Assembly (NCBI RefSeq): GCF_000092985.1
Contig: NC_014211.1
Coordinates: 496,001-560,000, forward strand
From: Nocardiopsis dassonvillei subsp. dassonvillei DSM 43111
GTDB lineage: Bacteria > Actinomycetota > Actinomycetes > Streptosporangiales > Streptosporangiaceae
Reading direction: 5' to 3'
Length of the DNA stretch: 64,000 nt
Below the pieces are notes generated by a model. The model was not told where the DNA came from and did no database searches. It saw only the letters and a program-made list of their open reading frames with translations. The translations under genes and the position numbers were made by a program. The stretch's first letter is position 1; the number at the start of each line of letters is the position of its first letter. Below, one piece after another: positions 40,463-50,589 of this stretch.

Positions 40463-41755
40463 ATGACGGCGGAACAGGAACGCCCGTCCCGGTCACCCGG
40501 CCGGACCCCGCCGGTCCACAGCGCGGAACAGCTCGTCCCCCTCACCCGCAACCGCGACTTCCAGGTGCTCTGGACCAGCCGGTTCCTCGCGGGACTGGGC
40601 AAGGAGAGCGGCGAGATCGCCTACCCCCTCCTCGCCCTCCTCCTCGCGGAATCGGCGGCGCAGGCGGGCGTCATCGGAGCGGCCCAGGTCACCACGGCCA
40701 TGGTCACCGCCGTCCTCGGCGGTTCGCTCGCCGACCGGACCAACCGCCGCACGGTGCTGCTGTGCTGCGACCTCGGACGGCTTACGCTGCTCTCCCTCTT
40801 CACCGTCCTCCTGCTCACCGGGAACGTCACGTTCACCGTCATCGTGGGCGTCGCGGTCGGCTCCGCAGCGCTGATGGGCGTCTCCAACCCCGTCGCGATG
40901 GCCTCCGTCAAGCAGCTGGTTCCGGCCTCACAGACGGCCGAGGCCTCCGCCCAGAACCAGATCCGCCTCTTCAGCACCACCGCCCTCGGCGGACCCTTCG
41001 CCGGAACCCTGTTCGGCGTGGGCCGGGCCTTCCCCTTCGCCGCCGAGGCCCTCGCCTACCTGGTGTCGGCGGCCCTGGTGCTGCTCATCCGCCGCCCCAT
41101 GCAGGCCCACCCGACCGGCGCGCGCGGACCGTGGACCCTGCGCGAGGCGGTCAGCGGGTTCACCGTGCTGGCCAGGCACCCGATCCTGCGGCCGATGATC
41201 TTGTGGATCGTCGGGTTCAACCTCACCTACACCCAGACGGGCGCCTTCCTGGCCCTCATCGCCACCGCCCAGAGCCAGGGCGCCAGCCACCTCCAGACCG
41301 GGATGACCGTCTCCCTGGCCGGGTCCGGCGGCCTGCTCGGCGCGCTCTGCGCCGGGGCGGTCGTCAGGCGGGTGCGGCCCTCGGCCATCTTCCTGGTCGC
41401 GGCCTGGGCCGCCCCGGTGTGCGCTCTGGGGCTGCTGTTCGCACCCAACGTGATGTTCCTCGGGGCGCTGGTGGGCTGCGTGTTCGCCATCGTGCCCTGC
41501 GTGAACGCCGTGTTCCACGGTTACGTCGCGGTGTCGGTCAGCGACCGCTACCAGGGCCGCGTCCTGGGCGCCGTCACGTTCATGGCGCTGGTGTCGCAGC
41601 CGGTGGGCATCCTCGGCATCGGGGTGATCTTCGACCACGCCGGACCCGCCTGGGTGTTCCTGACGATGGCGCTGGTCTCGGCGCTCGCCGCCCTGTTCAG
41701 CCTCTCCCCGGTCATGCGCGACCTGCCCCGGCCCGAGGAGGTGGCCGTGGCCTGA
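40463..41755 (+). CDS. MFS transporter (drug-efflux type)
   Basis: This 430-aa protein has twelve hydrophobic helices and the loop 2-3 motif GGSLADRTNRRTVLL, an MFS signature. It resembles MFS_3/TetA-like exporters, with unknown substrate. The first 27 residues are hydrophilic. ATG 40463 has no strong ribosome binding site, so a start further in is possible. It ends inside a large terminator hairpin. Confidence 0.87.
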   Translation: MTAEQERPSRSPGRTPPVHSAEQLVPLTRNRDFQVLWTSRFLAGLGKESGEIAYPLLALLLAESAAQAGVIGAAQVTTAMVTAVLGGSLADRTNRRTVLLCCDLGRLTLLSLFTVLLLTGNVTFTVIVGVAVGSAALMGVSNPVAMASVKQLVPASQTAEASAQNQIRLFSTTALGGPFAGTLFGVGRAFPFAAEALAYLVSAALVLLIRRPMQAHPTGARGPWTLREAVSGFTVLARHPILRPMILWIVGFNLTYTQTGAFLALIATAQSQGASHLQTGMTVSLAGSGGLLGALCAGAVVRRVRPSAIFLVAAWAAPVCALGLLFAPNVMFLGALVGCVFAIVPCVNAVFHGYVAVSVSDRYQGRVLGAVTFMALVSQPVGILGIGVIFDHAGPAWVFLTMALVSALAALFSLSPVMRDLPRPEEVAVA

Positions 41756-41800
41756 CCGCGGCCCCGCCCCCCGAAGGGGCCGAGCGGTCAGGCCACGGCC
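41743..41800 (+). terminator. Nested hairpin that includes the MFS stop codon
   Basis: Perfect 17-bp arms at 41743-41759 and 41784-41800 enclose an inner GGCCCC/GGGGCC stem. Confidence 0.8.
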
Positions 41801-41870
41801 GGTCGGGTGCCCGGGCCGCCGCCCGGGGGATGAGGGGCCGGTCACCGGTCATCCGATGACCGAAGGAGAA

Positions 41871-41907
41871 CCGGTCGCCGCCCGGCCGGGAGCCGAACGG
41901 CGACCGG
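41871..41907 (-). terminator. Terminator of the sigK-anti-sigma operon
   Basis: CCGGTCGCCG and CGGCGACCGG (41871-41880 and 41898-41907) pair around 17 nt, just after the anti-sigma stop on the minus strand. Confidence 0.65.
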
Positions 41908-41910
41908 CCC

Positions 41911-42654
41911 TCAGCCCTCGAAGGGCATCGCCATGAGCGGATCGGAGGTGGGCTGTTCGGAGCCGCCCTCGGGCTCGACGGTGACGGCCACGCCCCCGGT
42001 CGCCTCGTCCTGCGGCGCGGCCAGGACCGGGAGCACGAAGCCCGACTCGTCCACGGAGAGCACCCCGGCCGAGTAGACGCTGCCGTCGTCACGGGTCAGC
42101 CAGAGCTGGTAGTCCTCGTCCTCCAGCCGCTCCAGTCCGTGGGCGCTGAACACCAGCCGTCCGCTGCTCTCGGAGTGCACCACCGTCACGGACACGCCCT
42201 CCATGGGCTGGGCCGTGGTGTGGTCGGCGTCGGGGTCGGAGAGCACCGCCGCGATCTGCCGTTCGTTCTCCCGCAGGTCCCGCACCTGGCGCACCTGGTC
42301 GATGACGACCGCGCCCAGCGCGACCATGACGGCCAGGCAGGCGGCCAGCACCAGTCCCAGGCCCCGGGTCCAGCGCCCCGGACGCGGCACCGGCAGGCGT
42401 TCGGGAGCGGGGGCGAGCTGGCGGGTGCGCGCGACCTCCTCCAGTACGCGCTCGCGCAGTTCGGCGGGCGGCGTACCGGCGGCCGCGGTGCCCAGGAGGG
42501 CGACGGTCTCGGTGAAACCGCGCGTCTCCTGTACACAGGAGTCGCATTCGGCCAGGTGGTCCTCGAACCGCACGCTCTCGCTCGGCGACAGGGCGCCCAG
42601 GGCGTAGGCGCCCGAGAGGATGTGCGGATCCTGGCCCAGTGTCCTCCTCACCAC
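41911..42654 (-). CDS. rskA: Anti-sigma-K factor (RskA-like)
   Basis: This 247-aa membrane protein has an N-terminal zinc-type anti-sigma domain with DPHILSGAYALGALSP and HLAECDSC (H33, C37, C40), one transmembrane helix (about 98-118) and an extracytoplasmic RskA domain with YQLWLTRDDG. It would hold SigK at the membrane until regulated proteolysis. The start is GTG 42654 or GTG 42651. The second forms a GTGA overlap with the sigK stop, giving coupled translation. Confidence 0.9.
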   Translation of the reverse strand: MVRRTLGQDPHILSGAYALGALSPSESVRFEDHLAECDSCVQETRGFTETVALLGTAAAGTPPAELRERVLEEVARTRQLAPAPERLPVPRPGRWTRGLGLVLAACLAVMVALGAVVIDQVRQVRDLRENERQIAAVLSDPDADHTTAQPMEGVSVTVVHSESSGRLVFSAHGLERLEDEDYQLWLTRDDGSVYSAGVLSVDESGFVLPVLAAPQDEATGGVAVTVEPEGGSEQPTSDPLMAMPFEG

Positions 42655-43259
42655 TCCACCCCCAAGCAGTCCCGCAGCCGGATCAGGCCGTCGCGCATCC
42701 GCGTCTTCACGGTGCCCAACGGCGTCGAAAGCAGGCGGGCCACCTCACGATAGGTGTATCCGCCGTAGTAGGCCAGACGTACGGACTGGCCCTGGAGTTC
42801 GGTCAGGGTCTCCAGACAGCGGCGCACCCGCTCGCGCTCCAGACGGTTCGTGGCCTCCTCGGCCACCTCGTCGTAGGGGCGCTGAGTGCTCGCCGCCGCC
42901 ACCCTGGCCTCCCGGTCGGTGGCGGCCTGCTCGGAGCGCACCCGGTCCACCGCCCGGCGGTGCGCGAGCGTCATCACCCACGCCTGGGGGCTGCCGCGCC
43001 GCTCGTCGTAACGGCAGGCGGTGCGCCACACCTCCACCATCACCTCCTGGGCGACCTCCTCGGACTGGGCGGGGTCGCGCAGCACACGGCGGACGAGCCC
43101 GTACACCGACGGGATGACCAGGTCGTACACCTCGCCGAACGCGCTCTCCTCACCCCGGGCCACTTGGCGGAGCAGCTCCGTGAGCCGCTGGGCCGGCGGA
43201 ACCGGAGGCTCCGCCTCCGCCCCGCGGGGGCCCCGGGGTATCGCGGCGTGCTCGTCCAT
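42648..43259 (-). CDS. sigK: ECF sigma factor SigK
   Basis: This 203-aa protein has sigma region 2 (residues about 40-105: AFGEVYDLVIPSVYGLVRRV, DPAQSEEVAQEVMVEVW) and region 4 (about 150-197: GYTYREVARLLSTPLGTVKT). The SigK assignment rests on these regions, on the coupled RskA gene and on the fasciclin gene upstream, as in the mycobacterial SigK system (MPT70/83 are fasciclins). ATG 43259 has GAGGAG 5 bp upstream. No SigK-type promoter motif was found in front of it. Confidence 0.9.
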   Translation of the reverse strand: MDEHAAIPRGPRGAEAEPPVPPAQRLTELLRQVARGEESAFGEVYDLVIPSVYGLVRRVLRDPAQSEEVAQEVMVEVWRTACRYDERRGSPQAWVMTLAHRRAVDRVRSEQAATDREARVAAASTQRPYDEVAEEATNRLERERVRRCLETLTELQGQSVRLAYYGGYTYREVARLLSTPLGTVKTRMRDGLIRLRDCLGVEW

Positions 43260-43393
43260 CCGCTCCTCTTCCTGGTGGTCCTGCGCTGCTCGCCTCGTCC
43301 GTGCGCCGGGCGGGTCCGGGTGTGCCCCGAAGGACCCCGACCCCTTCAGAGTCGCACGTCAGCCGTGCCGTCGCCCGGCTGTTCTTCCGTAGC

Positions 43394-43438
43394 GCGCCCG
43401 GCGGGGCTCCATGGACACCATGGAGCCCCGCCGGGCGC
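43394..43438 (-). terminator. 21-bp perfect hairpin between fasciclin and sigK
   Basis: Arms 43394-43414 and 43418-43438 pair perfectly around ACA, 77 bp after the fasciclin stop. It separates the SigK target operon from the sigK operon. Confidence 0.9.
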
Positions 43439-43514
43439 GGGTGCGGTGGCGGGGTCCCGGACGGCCCGGCGTCAACGCTCGGACCGCCCGGGGGTCGCAC
43501 CGTGCCGGAGGCCG

Positions 43515-44162
43515 TTAGGCGGGCATCAGCACGCCGTCGATGATGTACACCGTGGCGTTGGCCGTCTGCACGTTGCCGCAGATGACGGCCGCCTCGCCGT
43601 TCACCGTGAACTCCTCGCCGGAGCCCTCGGTGGTGACCTCTCCGCCCTGGAGCGAGGTGAACGTGCCGTCCTCCAGGTCGGCCGGGGTCTGGCGGCCCTC
43701 GACCACGTGGTAGGTCAGCACCTCGGTCAGCTGCTCCTGGTCGGCCAGCAGCGCGTCGAGGTCCTCCTGCGGGATCGCCTCGAACGCGGGGTCGGCCGGG
43801 GCGAAGACCGTGATGTCCTCGGCCGAGTTGAGCGTGTCCACCAGGTCCGCCTCGGTCACGGCCGTCACCAGCGTGGACAGCACCGGGTTGTTGGACGCGG
43901 CGGTGGCGACCGGGTCGTCCGCCATGCCCTCGAAGCTGCCCTCGCCGTCGGCGGGCACCTCGGCGCAGCCGGAACCGAAGTTCTCGCCCGCCATCTCGGT
44001 GGTGCCCTCCTCGCCGCCCATGCCGCCGCTCTCGGACTCGGTCGCGGTGGGGGTCTCCTCGGCGGCCTCCTCCCCGCCGCCCATGTCGCCGCCACAGGCG
44101 GTCAGACCGAAGGCGAGCGCGGCAGCGGCGGCCGTGATGGTGAGGCTGTTCTTGCGGACCAT
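43515..44162 (-). CDS. Fasciclin-domain lipoprotein (MPT70/83-like)
   Basis: This 215-aa exported lipoprotein has a signal peptide ending in the lipobox LTAC (residue 23), a Gly/Glu/Ser/Thr-rich linker and one fasciclin domain (about 85-213). The domain runs from SNNPVLSTLVTAVTEADLVD through TVFAPADPAFEAIP and YHVVEGRQTPADL to VYIIDGVLMP. In mycobacteria such proteins are the main SigK targets. ATG 44162 was chosen for AAGGAG 7 bp upstream (a GTG at 44201 extends it by 13 residues). It lies 76 bp after the oxidoreductase stop, likely the same transcript. Confidence 0.92.
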   Translation of the reverse strand: MVRKNSLTITAAAAALAFGLTACGGDMGGGEEAAEETPTATESESGGMGGEEGTTEMAGENFGSGCAEVPADGEGSFEGMADDPVATAASNNPVLSTLVTAVTEADLVDTLNSAEDITVFAPADPAFEAIPQEDLDALLADQEQLTEVLTYHVVEGRQTPADLEDGTFTSLQGGEVTTEGSGEEFTVNGEAAVICGNVQTANATVYIIDGVLMPA

Positions 44163-44238
44163 TGTTTGCTCCTTCAACTTGGTTAACTTCTGTTTGCTCA
44201 CGTCACCGACTTGCGCCGGTGTTGGTCGAGGGGTGCGT

Positions 44239-45876
44239 CTACTCGGCGGTGAACCGGATGCTGTGCCAGCCGGTGGCGCCGTCGGGCACGGGATCCACCC
44301 GTTCGGCGGGCTGGGTGAACCCGGTGGCGTCGGTGGCCCGGACCTCCACGGAGTGCTGGCCGGGTTCGACGGTGGTCTCGGCCACCCACTGGACCCAGGT
44401 GTCGACGCCGGGGACCTCGGCGAGTTCGGCCCGCCGCCACTCGCCCCCGTCCACGCGCACCTCCACGGCGTCGATCCCGCGGTGCTGGGCCCAGGCCACT
44501 CCGGCCAGGACGACCTCTCCGGCGTCCACCCGGCTCAGGGGCGCGGGCACGTCCACGCGGGACATGGTCTTGACGGGGGCGCGCACGGCCCAGCCGCGCT
44601 GCGCCCAGTAGGCCCGCTCGTCGGCGAAGCGGGTCAGCTTGATGTCGGTGACCCACTTGGTGGCGCTGACGAACCCGTAGAGGCCGGGGACGACCATGCG
44701 CGCCGGGTAGCCGTGCACGTGGGGGAGGGGTTCTCCGTTCATGCCCACGGCCAGGAGCGCGTCGCGACCGTCCATGACGACCTCGGTCGGCGTGCCGCAG
44801 GTCCAGCCGTCGTCGGAGGTGCTGAGGATCTGGTCCGCGCCGGACCGCACACCCGCCCGCCGCATCAGGTCGGCCAGGGGGAAGCCCAGCCAGCGGGTGT
44901 TGCCCGCGAGGTCGCCGCCGACCTGGTTCGACACGCACGTCATGGTGATGTCGGCCTCGACGAGCTCCTCGGCGAGCAGTTCGTCCATGTCGATCTCGAA
45001 GGGGCGGTCCACCATCCCGTGCACCCTCAGCGTCCAGCGGGTGGAGTCCAGCCGGGGAATGGTGAGGGCGGTGTCGATCCGGTAGAACTCCCGGTTGGGC
45101 GTGGTGAAGGGGGTCAGCCCCGGAACGCCCAGTTCGGTCGCGGCGGGCAGCGGCGGCAGCGGGTTCGCCGCCGCGGGAAGGGCGAGGGCGGAGCGCGAGC
45201 CCGCGCCTCCGCCGAGGGTCGGCAGCAGGCGTCCGAGGACACCGGCGGCGCCGGACACGGCCAGGACGCCCGCCGCGGTCAGCACGAAACCGCGTCTGCC
45301 CGGGCCCCGGTCCGGTCCGGCCTCGGGAGGAGCCCCCTCCGCGCCCGCCGGTGTCCTCGGACCGCCCACCCCCTGTGGTCCGGGGTCCGCCTCGGGCCGG
45401 AGCGTCCCGCGCGCGCCGCGCACCAGGAGCACCAGGGCCAGAGCCCCCGCGACCGCCCCGACGAGCACGGGCACCGGGGTACCCGGGTCGTCGGAGCGGT
45501 GCGGAAGCACGGCGGCCAGCCCGACCGCGGTGAACACCGCCAACCCCGTGTACCCGACGACGGGCCGCCGGAGCGACGCCGTGCCGAGTACGGCCCCGAC
45601 ACCCAGGAGGACGACGATGATCCCGGCCACGAGCACGACCTTGTCGGCTCTGCCCAGCAGGTCGATCGCCGCCTCCACCAGGGAGGGCGGTGTGGTGTCG
45701 ACGACCGTGTCGCCGACGGCGACCACCGGAGACACGGTGCGGAGCAGTCCTGCGGCCAGCTCGGCGGTGCCCAGTGAGGCGCCGACCGTGAGCAGCCCCA
45801 CGACCGATCCGACGACGACCCGTCGCCTGTCGCGTGGCGGGGTGTTCCCGCGTGTCTCGGTGGTCACGTCGGTCAT
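44239..45876 (-). CDS. Membrane-anchored molybdopterin (sulfite-oxidase-type) oxidoreductase
   Basis: This protein has about 545 aa. Four to five helices come first (residues about 22-150), then a Pro/Gly linker, a twin-arginine-like helix (RRGFVLTAAGVLAVSG) and a sulfite-oxidase-fold molybdopterin domain (from about 245). The probable Mo ligand cysteine is in TMTCVSNQVGGDLAGN, and a C-terminal dimerisation domain has GVAWAQHRGIDAVEVRVDG. The substrate is unknown. The ATG at 45876 overlaps a SigK-like -10 element. If that promoter is real, translation starts at GTG 45867, three codons in, as a leaderless message. Confidence 0.88.
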   Translation of the reverse strand: MTDVTTETRGNTPPRDRRRVVVGSVVGLLTVGASLGTAELAAGLLRTVSPVVAVGDTVVDTTPPSLVEAAIDLLGRADKVVLVAGIIVVLLGVGAVLGTASLRRPVVGYTGLAVFTAVGLAAVLPHRSDDPGTPVPVLVGAVAGALALVLLVRGARGTLRPEADPGPQGVGGPRTPAGAEGAPPEAGPDRGPGRRGFVLTAAGVLAVSGAAGVLGRLLPTLGGGAGSRSALALPAAANPLPPLPAATELGVPGLTPFTTPNREFYRIDTALTIPRLDSTRWTLRVHGMVDRPFEIDMDELLAEELVEADITMTCVSNQVGGDLAGNTRWLGFPLADLMRRAGVRSGADQILSTSDDGWTCGTPTEVVMDGRDALLAVGMNGEPLPHVHGYPARMVVPGLYGFVSATKWVTDIKLTRFADERAYWAQRGWAVRAPVKTMSRVDVPAPLSRVDAGEVVLAGVAWAQHRGIDAVEVRVDGGEWRRAELAEVPGVDTWVQWVAETTVEPGQHSVEVRATDATGFTQPAERVDPVPDGATGWHSIRFTAE

Positions 45877-45901
45877 TCGGGGCCGACGCGGGGGCGGATG
45901 G
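45875..45901 (-). promoter_or_regulatory. SigK-like promoter of the oxidoreductase-fasciclin operon
   Basis: On the minus strand, CCATCC (45901-45896), a 15-bp spacer and CCGAAT (45880-45875) match the mycobacterial SigK consensus as I remember it. The -10 overlaps the annotated ATG, and transcription would start near the GTG at 45867. Confidence 0.55.
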
Positions 45902-46237
45902 GTGTTTCCGCGGAATTTTTTTCGTACCGCGCGAGAAAGCCCGTGACCTGCGGTGACGCGGGGCCGTCGGCGACCGCGGGAGCGTTGTCCGTTGCCCGTC
46001 ACCCGTCCGGGGCGCCCCCGCCGCCCGTCAGGGACTCCTCCGGGCCCCGCTCCCGGAACCCGTTCGAGGCCCGTCCGGGACCCGTCCGGGGCTTTCGCGC
46101 CGACCGGATCGCCCCGCACCGGGCACCGGCCGCCAAGCGGACGTAACCCGCCAACAGCGGGCAGGGCGGTCGGTTCCGCCCCGCGGGTGCAGGAGGATGT
46201 TGCCCGTACGTCTCCTCAACGATCGGAGTTCCCCCAC
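45902..46237. other. Gap between the oxidoreductase and the OmpA gene
   Basis: There is no gene. A run of seven Ts sits near 45916. The rest is GC-rich, with repeated CCCGTCCGG-type words and no clear promoter for the lipoprotein gene. Confidence 0.4.
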
Positions 46238-47842
46238 ATGGCGAGGAAGTCGCCCCTACCCCTGGTCGCGCTGGCGGTCTCGGGCAGCCTCCTGCTCAGC
46301 GGCTGCACGGTCACCGAGGGGGTGTCCGACTGGTGGTCCGAGACCTTCGGAAACGCGTCGGGCCCGCCCGAGGTCAGGGAGGAGTTCCCCTACGTCCGTG
46401 AGGGCCGCATCTTCCAGGACACCGGCCGGGACAACGAGATGCGCTTCGCCGTCACCGGCCTGGAGCGCACCGACGAGTACACCGTCATGTACTACGAGGT
46501 CACCTACCTCGACGAGTTCACCGGGCCCAACCGGAACATGAGCATGGCCCACACCCTCGTCGATCCGCTCACCGGCCGCGTCTACCGGCAGTTCCTGGAC
46601 GGGGAGGGCCTCAAGTACGGCTCCGAGAGCCCCAACCAGGACGGCCTCTACCCGGTCCACGACGGGGTCACCAACGAGTACGTGCGCTACTTCCCGCGAC
46701 TGCCCGACGAGGTCCGGCAGGTCACGTTCGTCGGCAGCGGGCTCGGGGCCATGACCGGCATCCCGGTCGTGGACGTGGAGGAGGAGCGGGCCGACCCGCA
46801 GGACCCCAACGGGGCCGACCACCTCACCCCGGACGACCCGCCGCCGAGCGGGGAGAACCTCACCTTCGCCAACCGACGCCCGGACGCGGACGCCGTGGCC
46901 GACGAGGGCTGGGTGCAGAGCTTCGTGGACTCCGAGATCGCCTCCACCACCCGCGACGGCGACCGGGAGATCATCTCCCTGCACTCCGACGTCATGTTCG
47001 AGTTCGACCGCTCGGACCTGACCTCCGAGGCCGAGGACGTGGTGCGGCGCGCGGCCACCAGCCTGGCCCGCAACGTCGATCCCGACGAGCCCGTCATCAC
47101 CGTCATCGGCCACACCGACAGCATCGGCGACGACGCCTACAACGACAACCTGTCGGTGCAGAGGGCCGAGAGCGTGCGTGACCTGCTCGCCGAGGAGCTG
47201 GGCACCGACTACACCCTTGAGGTGGAGGGCCGCGGCGAGCACGAGCCGATCGCCCGCGAGGGCGGCCCCGACGACGACGAGGCGCGGGCGCGCAACCGGC
47301 GGGTGGAGTTCTCCTACGTCTTCGACACCACCGTGGAGGCCACGGAGGAAGAGGAGTACGACGACGACGCCCTGGGCGCGGCCCAGCGCAACGTCACCTG
47401 GCCCGCGCCCTACGACGACGACCCGGGATCCGTGGTGGCCGAGGGCGAGCTGGACGGGGTGCGCCTGGAGGTCTACCCGCTGCGCCGCGACGGCGCGTAC
47501 GTCATCGGCACCGTGGCGCTGACCAACACCACCGACGAGCCGACCATGCCCGACATGGGCGGGCAGGAGGCCGTCCAGGCGGGCGGCCCCGAGCAGTTCA
47601 ACAAGGGCACGCTCGGCGGCTTCCAGCTGCTGGAGCCGGAGAGCGGCCTGGTGCGCTACGTGGCCCAGATGGACTTCGGCGAGGGGCGCTACAGCAGCTT
47701 CGCCGAGGAGGTCCACATGCTCCAGCCCGACAACACCTACAGCCTGGTCGCGGTCTTCCCCGCGCCGCCGGTGGACGTGGAGGAGCTGACCCTGCGGGCG
47801 GGCCCGTTCGGTGAGTTCGAGGAGATCCCCGTGGAGTACTAG
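46238..47842 (+). CDS. OmpA-domain lipoprotein
   Basis: This 534-aa protein has a lipoprotein signal peptide with lipobox LLSGC (C23). A unique region of about 220 residues is followed by an OmpA peptidoglycan-binding domain (about 245-360) with DVMFEFDRSDLT, IGHTDSIG and ARARNRRVEFSY. An acidic stretch (EEEEYDDD) and a second unique C-terminal domain end it. It should be lipid-anchored on the outer face of the membrane and bind peptidoglycan. ATG 46238 has CGGAG 10 bp upstream. Confidence 0.88.
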   Translation: MARKSPLPLVALAVSGSLLLSGCTVTEGVSDWWSETFGNASGPPEVREEFPYVREGRIFQDTGRDNEMRFAVTGLERTDEYTVMYYEVTYLDEFTGPNRNMSMAHTLVDPLTGRVYRQFLDGEGLKYGSESPNQDGLYPVHDGVTNEYVRYFPRLPDEVRQVTFVGSGLGAMTGIPVVDVEEERADPQDPNGADHLTPDDPPPSGENLTFANRRPDADAVADEGWVQSFVDSEIASTTRDGDREIISLHSDVMFEFDRSDLTSEAEDVVRRAATSLARNVDPDEPVITVIGHTDSIGDDAYNDNLSVQRAESVRDLLAEELGTDYTLEVEGRGEHEPIAREGGPDDDEARARNRRVEFSYVFDTTVEATEEEEYDDDALGAAQRNVTWPAPYDDDPGSVVAEGELDGVRLEVYPLRRDGAYVIGTVALTNTTDEPTMPDMGGQEAVQAGGPEQFNKGTLGGFQLLEPESGLVRYVAQMDFGEGRYSSFAEEVHMLQPDNTYSLVAVFPAPPVDVEELTLRAGPFGEFEEIPVEY

Positions 47843-47969
47843 GGTCCGTTTTCCGAATGCCCTCCCGTGCCGCTGGGGGTCGACGAGGCGTCCGGCGGGG
47901 TTCTGGAGGCCCGGAGGAGGCGTCCGAGGAACGGGGACGTCGACGTAGGGCCGACAGCCCAGGGGAGCC

Positions 47970-48055
47970 GCCCCGGGCCCCGTGCCCGGGGAACGGGGCC
48001 CGGGGCGCGGGGAGCGCCCGGACACGCGAGGGGGCCGCCCACCGGCGGCCCCCTC
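47970..48055. terminator. Two hairpins between convergent genes
   Basis: A 13-bp stem (47970-47982 and 47994-48006) and a perfect 12-bp stem (48028-48039 and 48044-48055) can end transcription from both sides. Confidence 0.75.
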
Positions 48056-48073
48056 GGTCGTTCGCGTCGCGGG

Positions 48074-48787
48074 TCAGCCCCGGATGCGCTCGGCGGCCAG
48101 CAAGACCACCCGCTCCAGGTCCTCGCGCGGCACCTCCTCGCCGTAGGCGATGGCGGTGACGTACAGCTCGTCGGGCAGCGCCAGGTACAGGTGGCGGCTG
48201 GAGCCGTCCACGGTGCCCACGTACTCCAGGTCGCCGCCCAGGGAGTCGGACTCCTCGGTGTGGTAGGTGTCCACGTCCACGTCGATGTCCACCTCCCAGT
48301 TCATCTGCTCCTGCTCCCCGGGCACCCGCACCACGTCCGGGTTGGTGCTCGGGTCGGCGTTGAGGGTGAACACCAGCGTGAACGAGGAGGCGCCGGGTCC
48401 GGTGCTCCCGTCGCTGAACGAGCACACGACCTGCTCGGCGCCGTCGACGCCCTCCACCTCACCGACCTCCTCGGTGAGCACCTGCCCCGGGGCCAGCTCG
48501 CCGACCACCTCCGCGGCGCCGGCGGCCGCGCACGACTCGGGCAGCCCGTACTCCGGCGCGGCCTGCTCCGGCTGCTCCTCCTCGGGGCCGGGCGAGGCCC
48601 CGGCCTCCTGCTCCGGCGCCTCATCACCGTCCCCGAAGGGCAGGTCCACGCCGTCTCCGAAGGACAGGTCCATCTCGAACTCGTCGAGGTCGATCACGCC
48701 GAAGCCGACGAGGGCGAACCCGCCGACGACGGCGACGGCGGCGGCCGTGCCCAGGCACGACAGGGGAGTGGACGGGATCAGGCGCAT
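48074..48787 (-). CDS. Membrane-anchored exported protein, function unknown
   Basis: This 237-aa protein has an N-terminal hydrophobic helix (residues 9-31, signal anchor), an acidic Asp/Glu/Pro/Gly-rich linker (32-80) and an extracytoplasmic domain. The domain has two cysteines, in PESCAAAG and VVCSFSDGS, that may form a disulfide. It ends in DLERVVLLAAERI. It resembles small actinobacterial DUF3558-like proteins in layout only. ATG 48787 begins the hydrophobic leader, with no strong ribosome binding site. It lies downstream of lpd on the same strand, 187 bp away. Confidence 0.75.
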   Translation of the reverse strand: MRLIPSTPLSCLGTAAAVAVVGGFALVGFGVIDLDEFEMDLSFGDGVDLPFGDGDEAPEQEAGASPGPEEEQPEQAAPEYGLPESCAAAGAAEVVGELAPGQVLTEEVGEVEGVDGAEQVVCSFSDGSTGPGASSFTLVFTLNADPSTNPDVVRVPGEQEQMNWEVDIDVDVDTYHTEESDSLGGDLEYVGTVDGSSRHLYLALPDELYVTAIAYGEEVPREDLERVVLLAAERIRG

Positions 48788-48973
48788 GGATGGCTTTCGG
48801 TCGGGGGAGCGCCGGAGTTCGGGGTGGGGATCCGGCGGGGACACACGAAACTTAGCAAGTCCGCGGAGCGCCCGTGGCAGGGGTCGCGGCCCGCCTCCGA
48901 CGGGCGGCGCCCCCACGGGTACGGCGCGGCCCCGCCGCCCTCCCGGGGCGGCGGGGCCGAGGGCGCCGGTGCG

Positions 48974-50377
<1,404 letters not shown>

Positions 50378-50589
50378 GACGGGATCTCCTTGAGTGTGTT
50401 TGTGACGCACCCAGCGCAGTCGGCTTGCCCGGGTTGTCGGATTGCCGAACGCCAGCCTAGTCGGGTGCCCCCGGCGCGTGGGTGACCAGCCGCTTCCTTC
50501 ACGGTACTTTCCGTGGAAGCGCCTGGTCGCAGCGGGTCGCGCGCGTTCGGCGGCGGGAGGCCCCGGTCCGCGGTGCCGGTCCCGCGGTG

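Noticed and set aside
46197..46541. ATG directly after AGGAGG at 46190-46196
   Set aside because: The spacing is too short for that start, and the frame is Arg/Ser/Pro-rich and covered by the OmpA lipoprotein gene.
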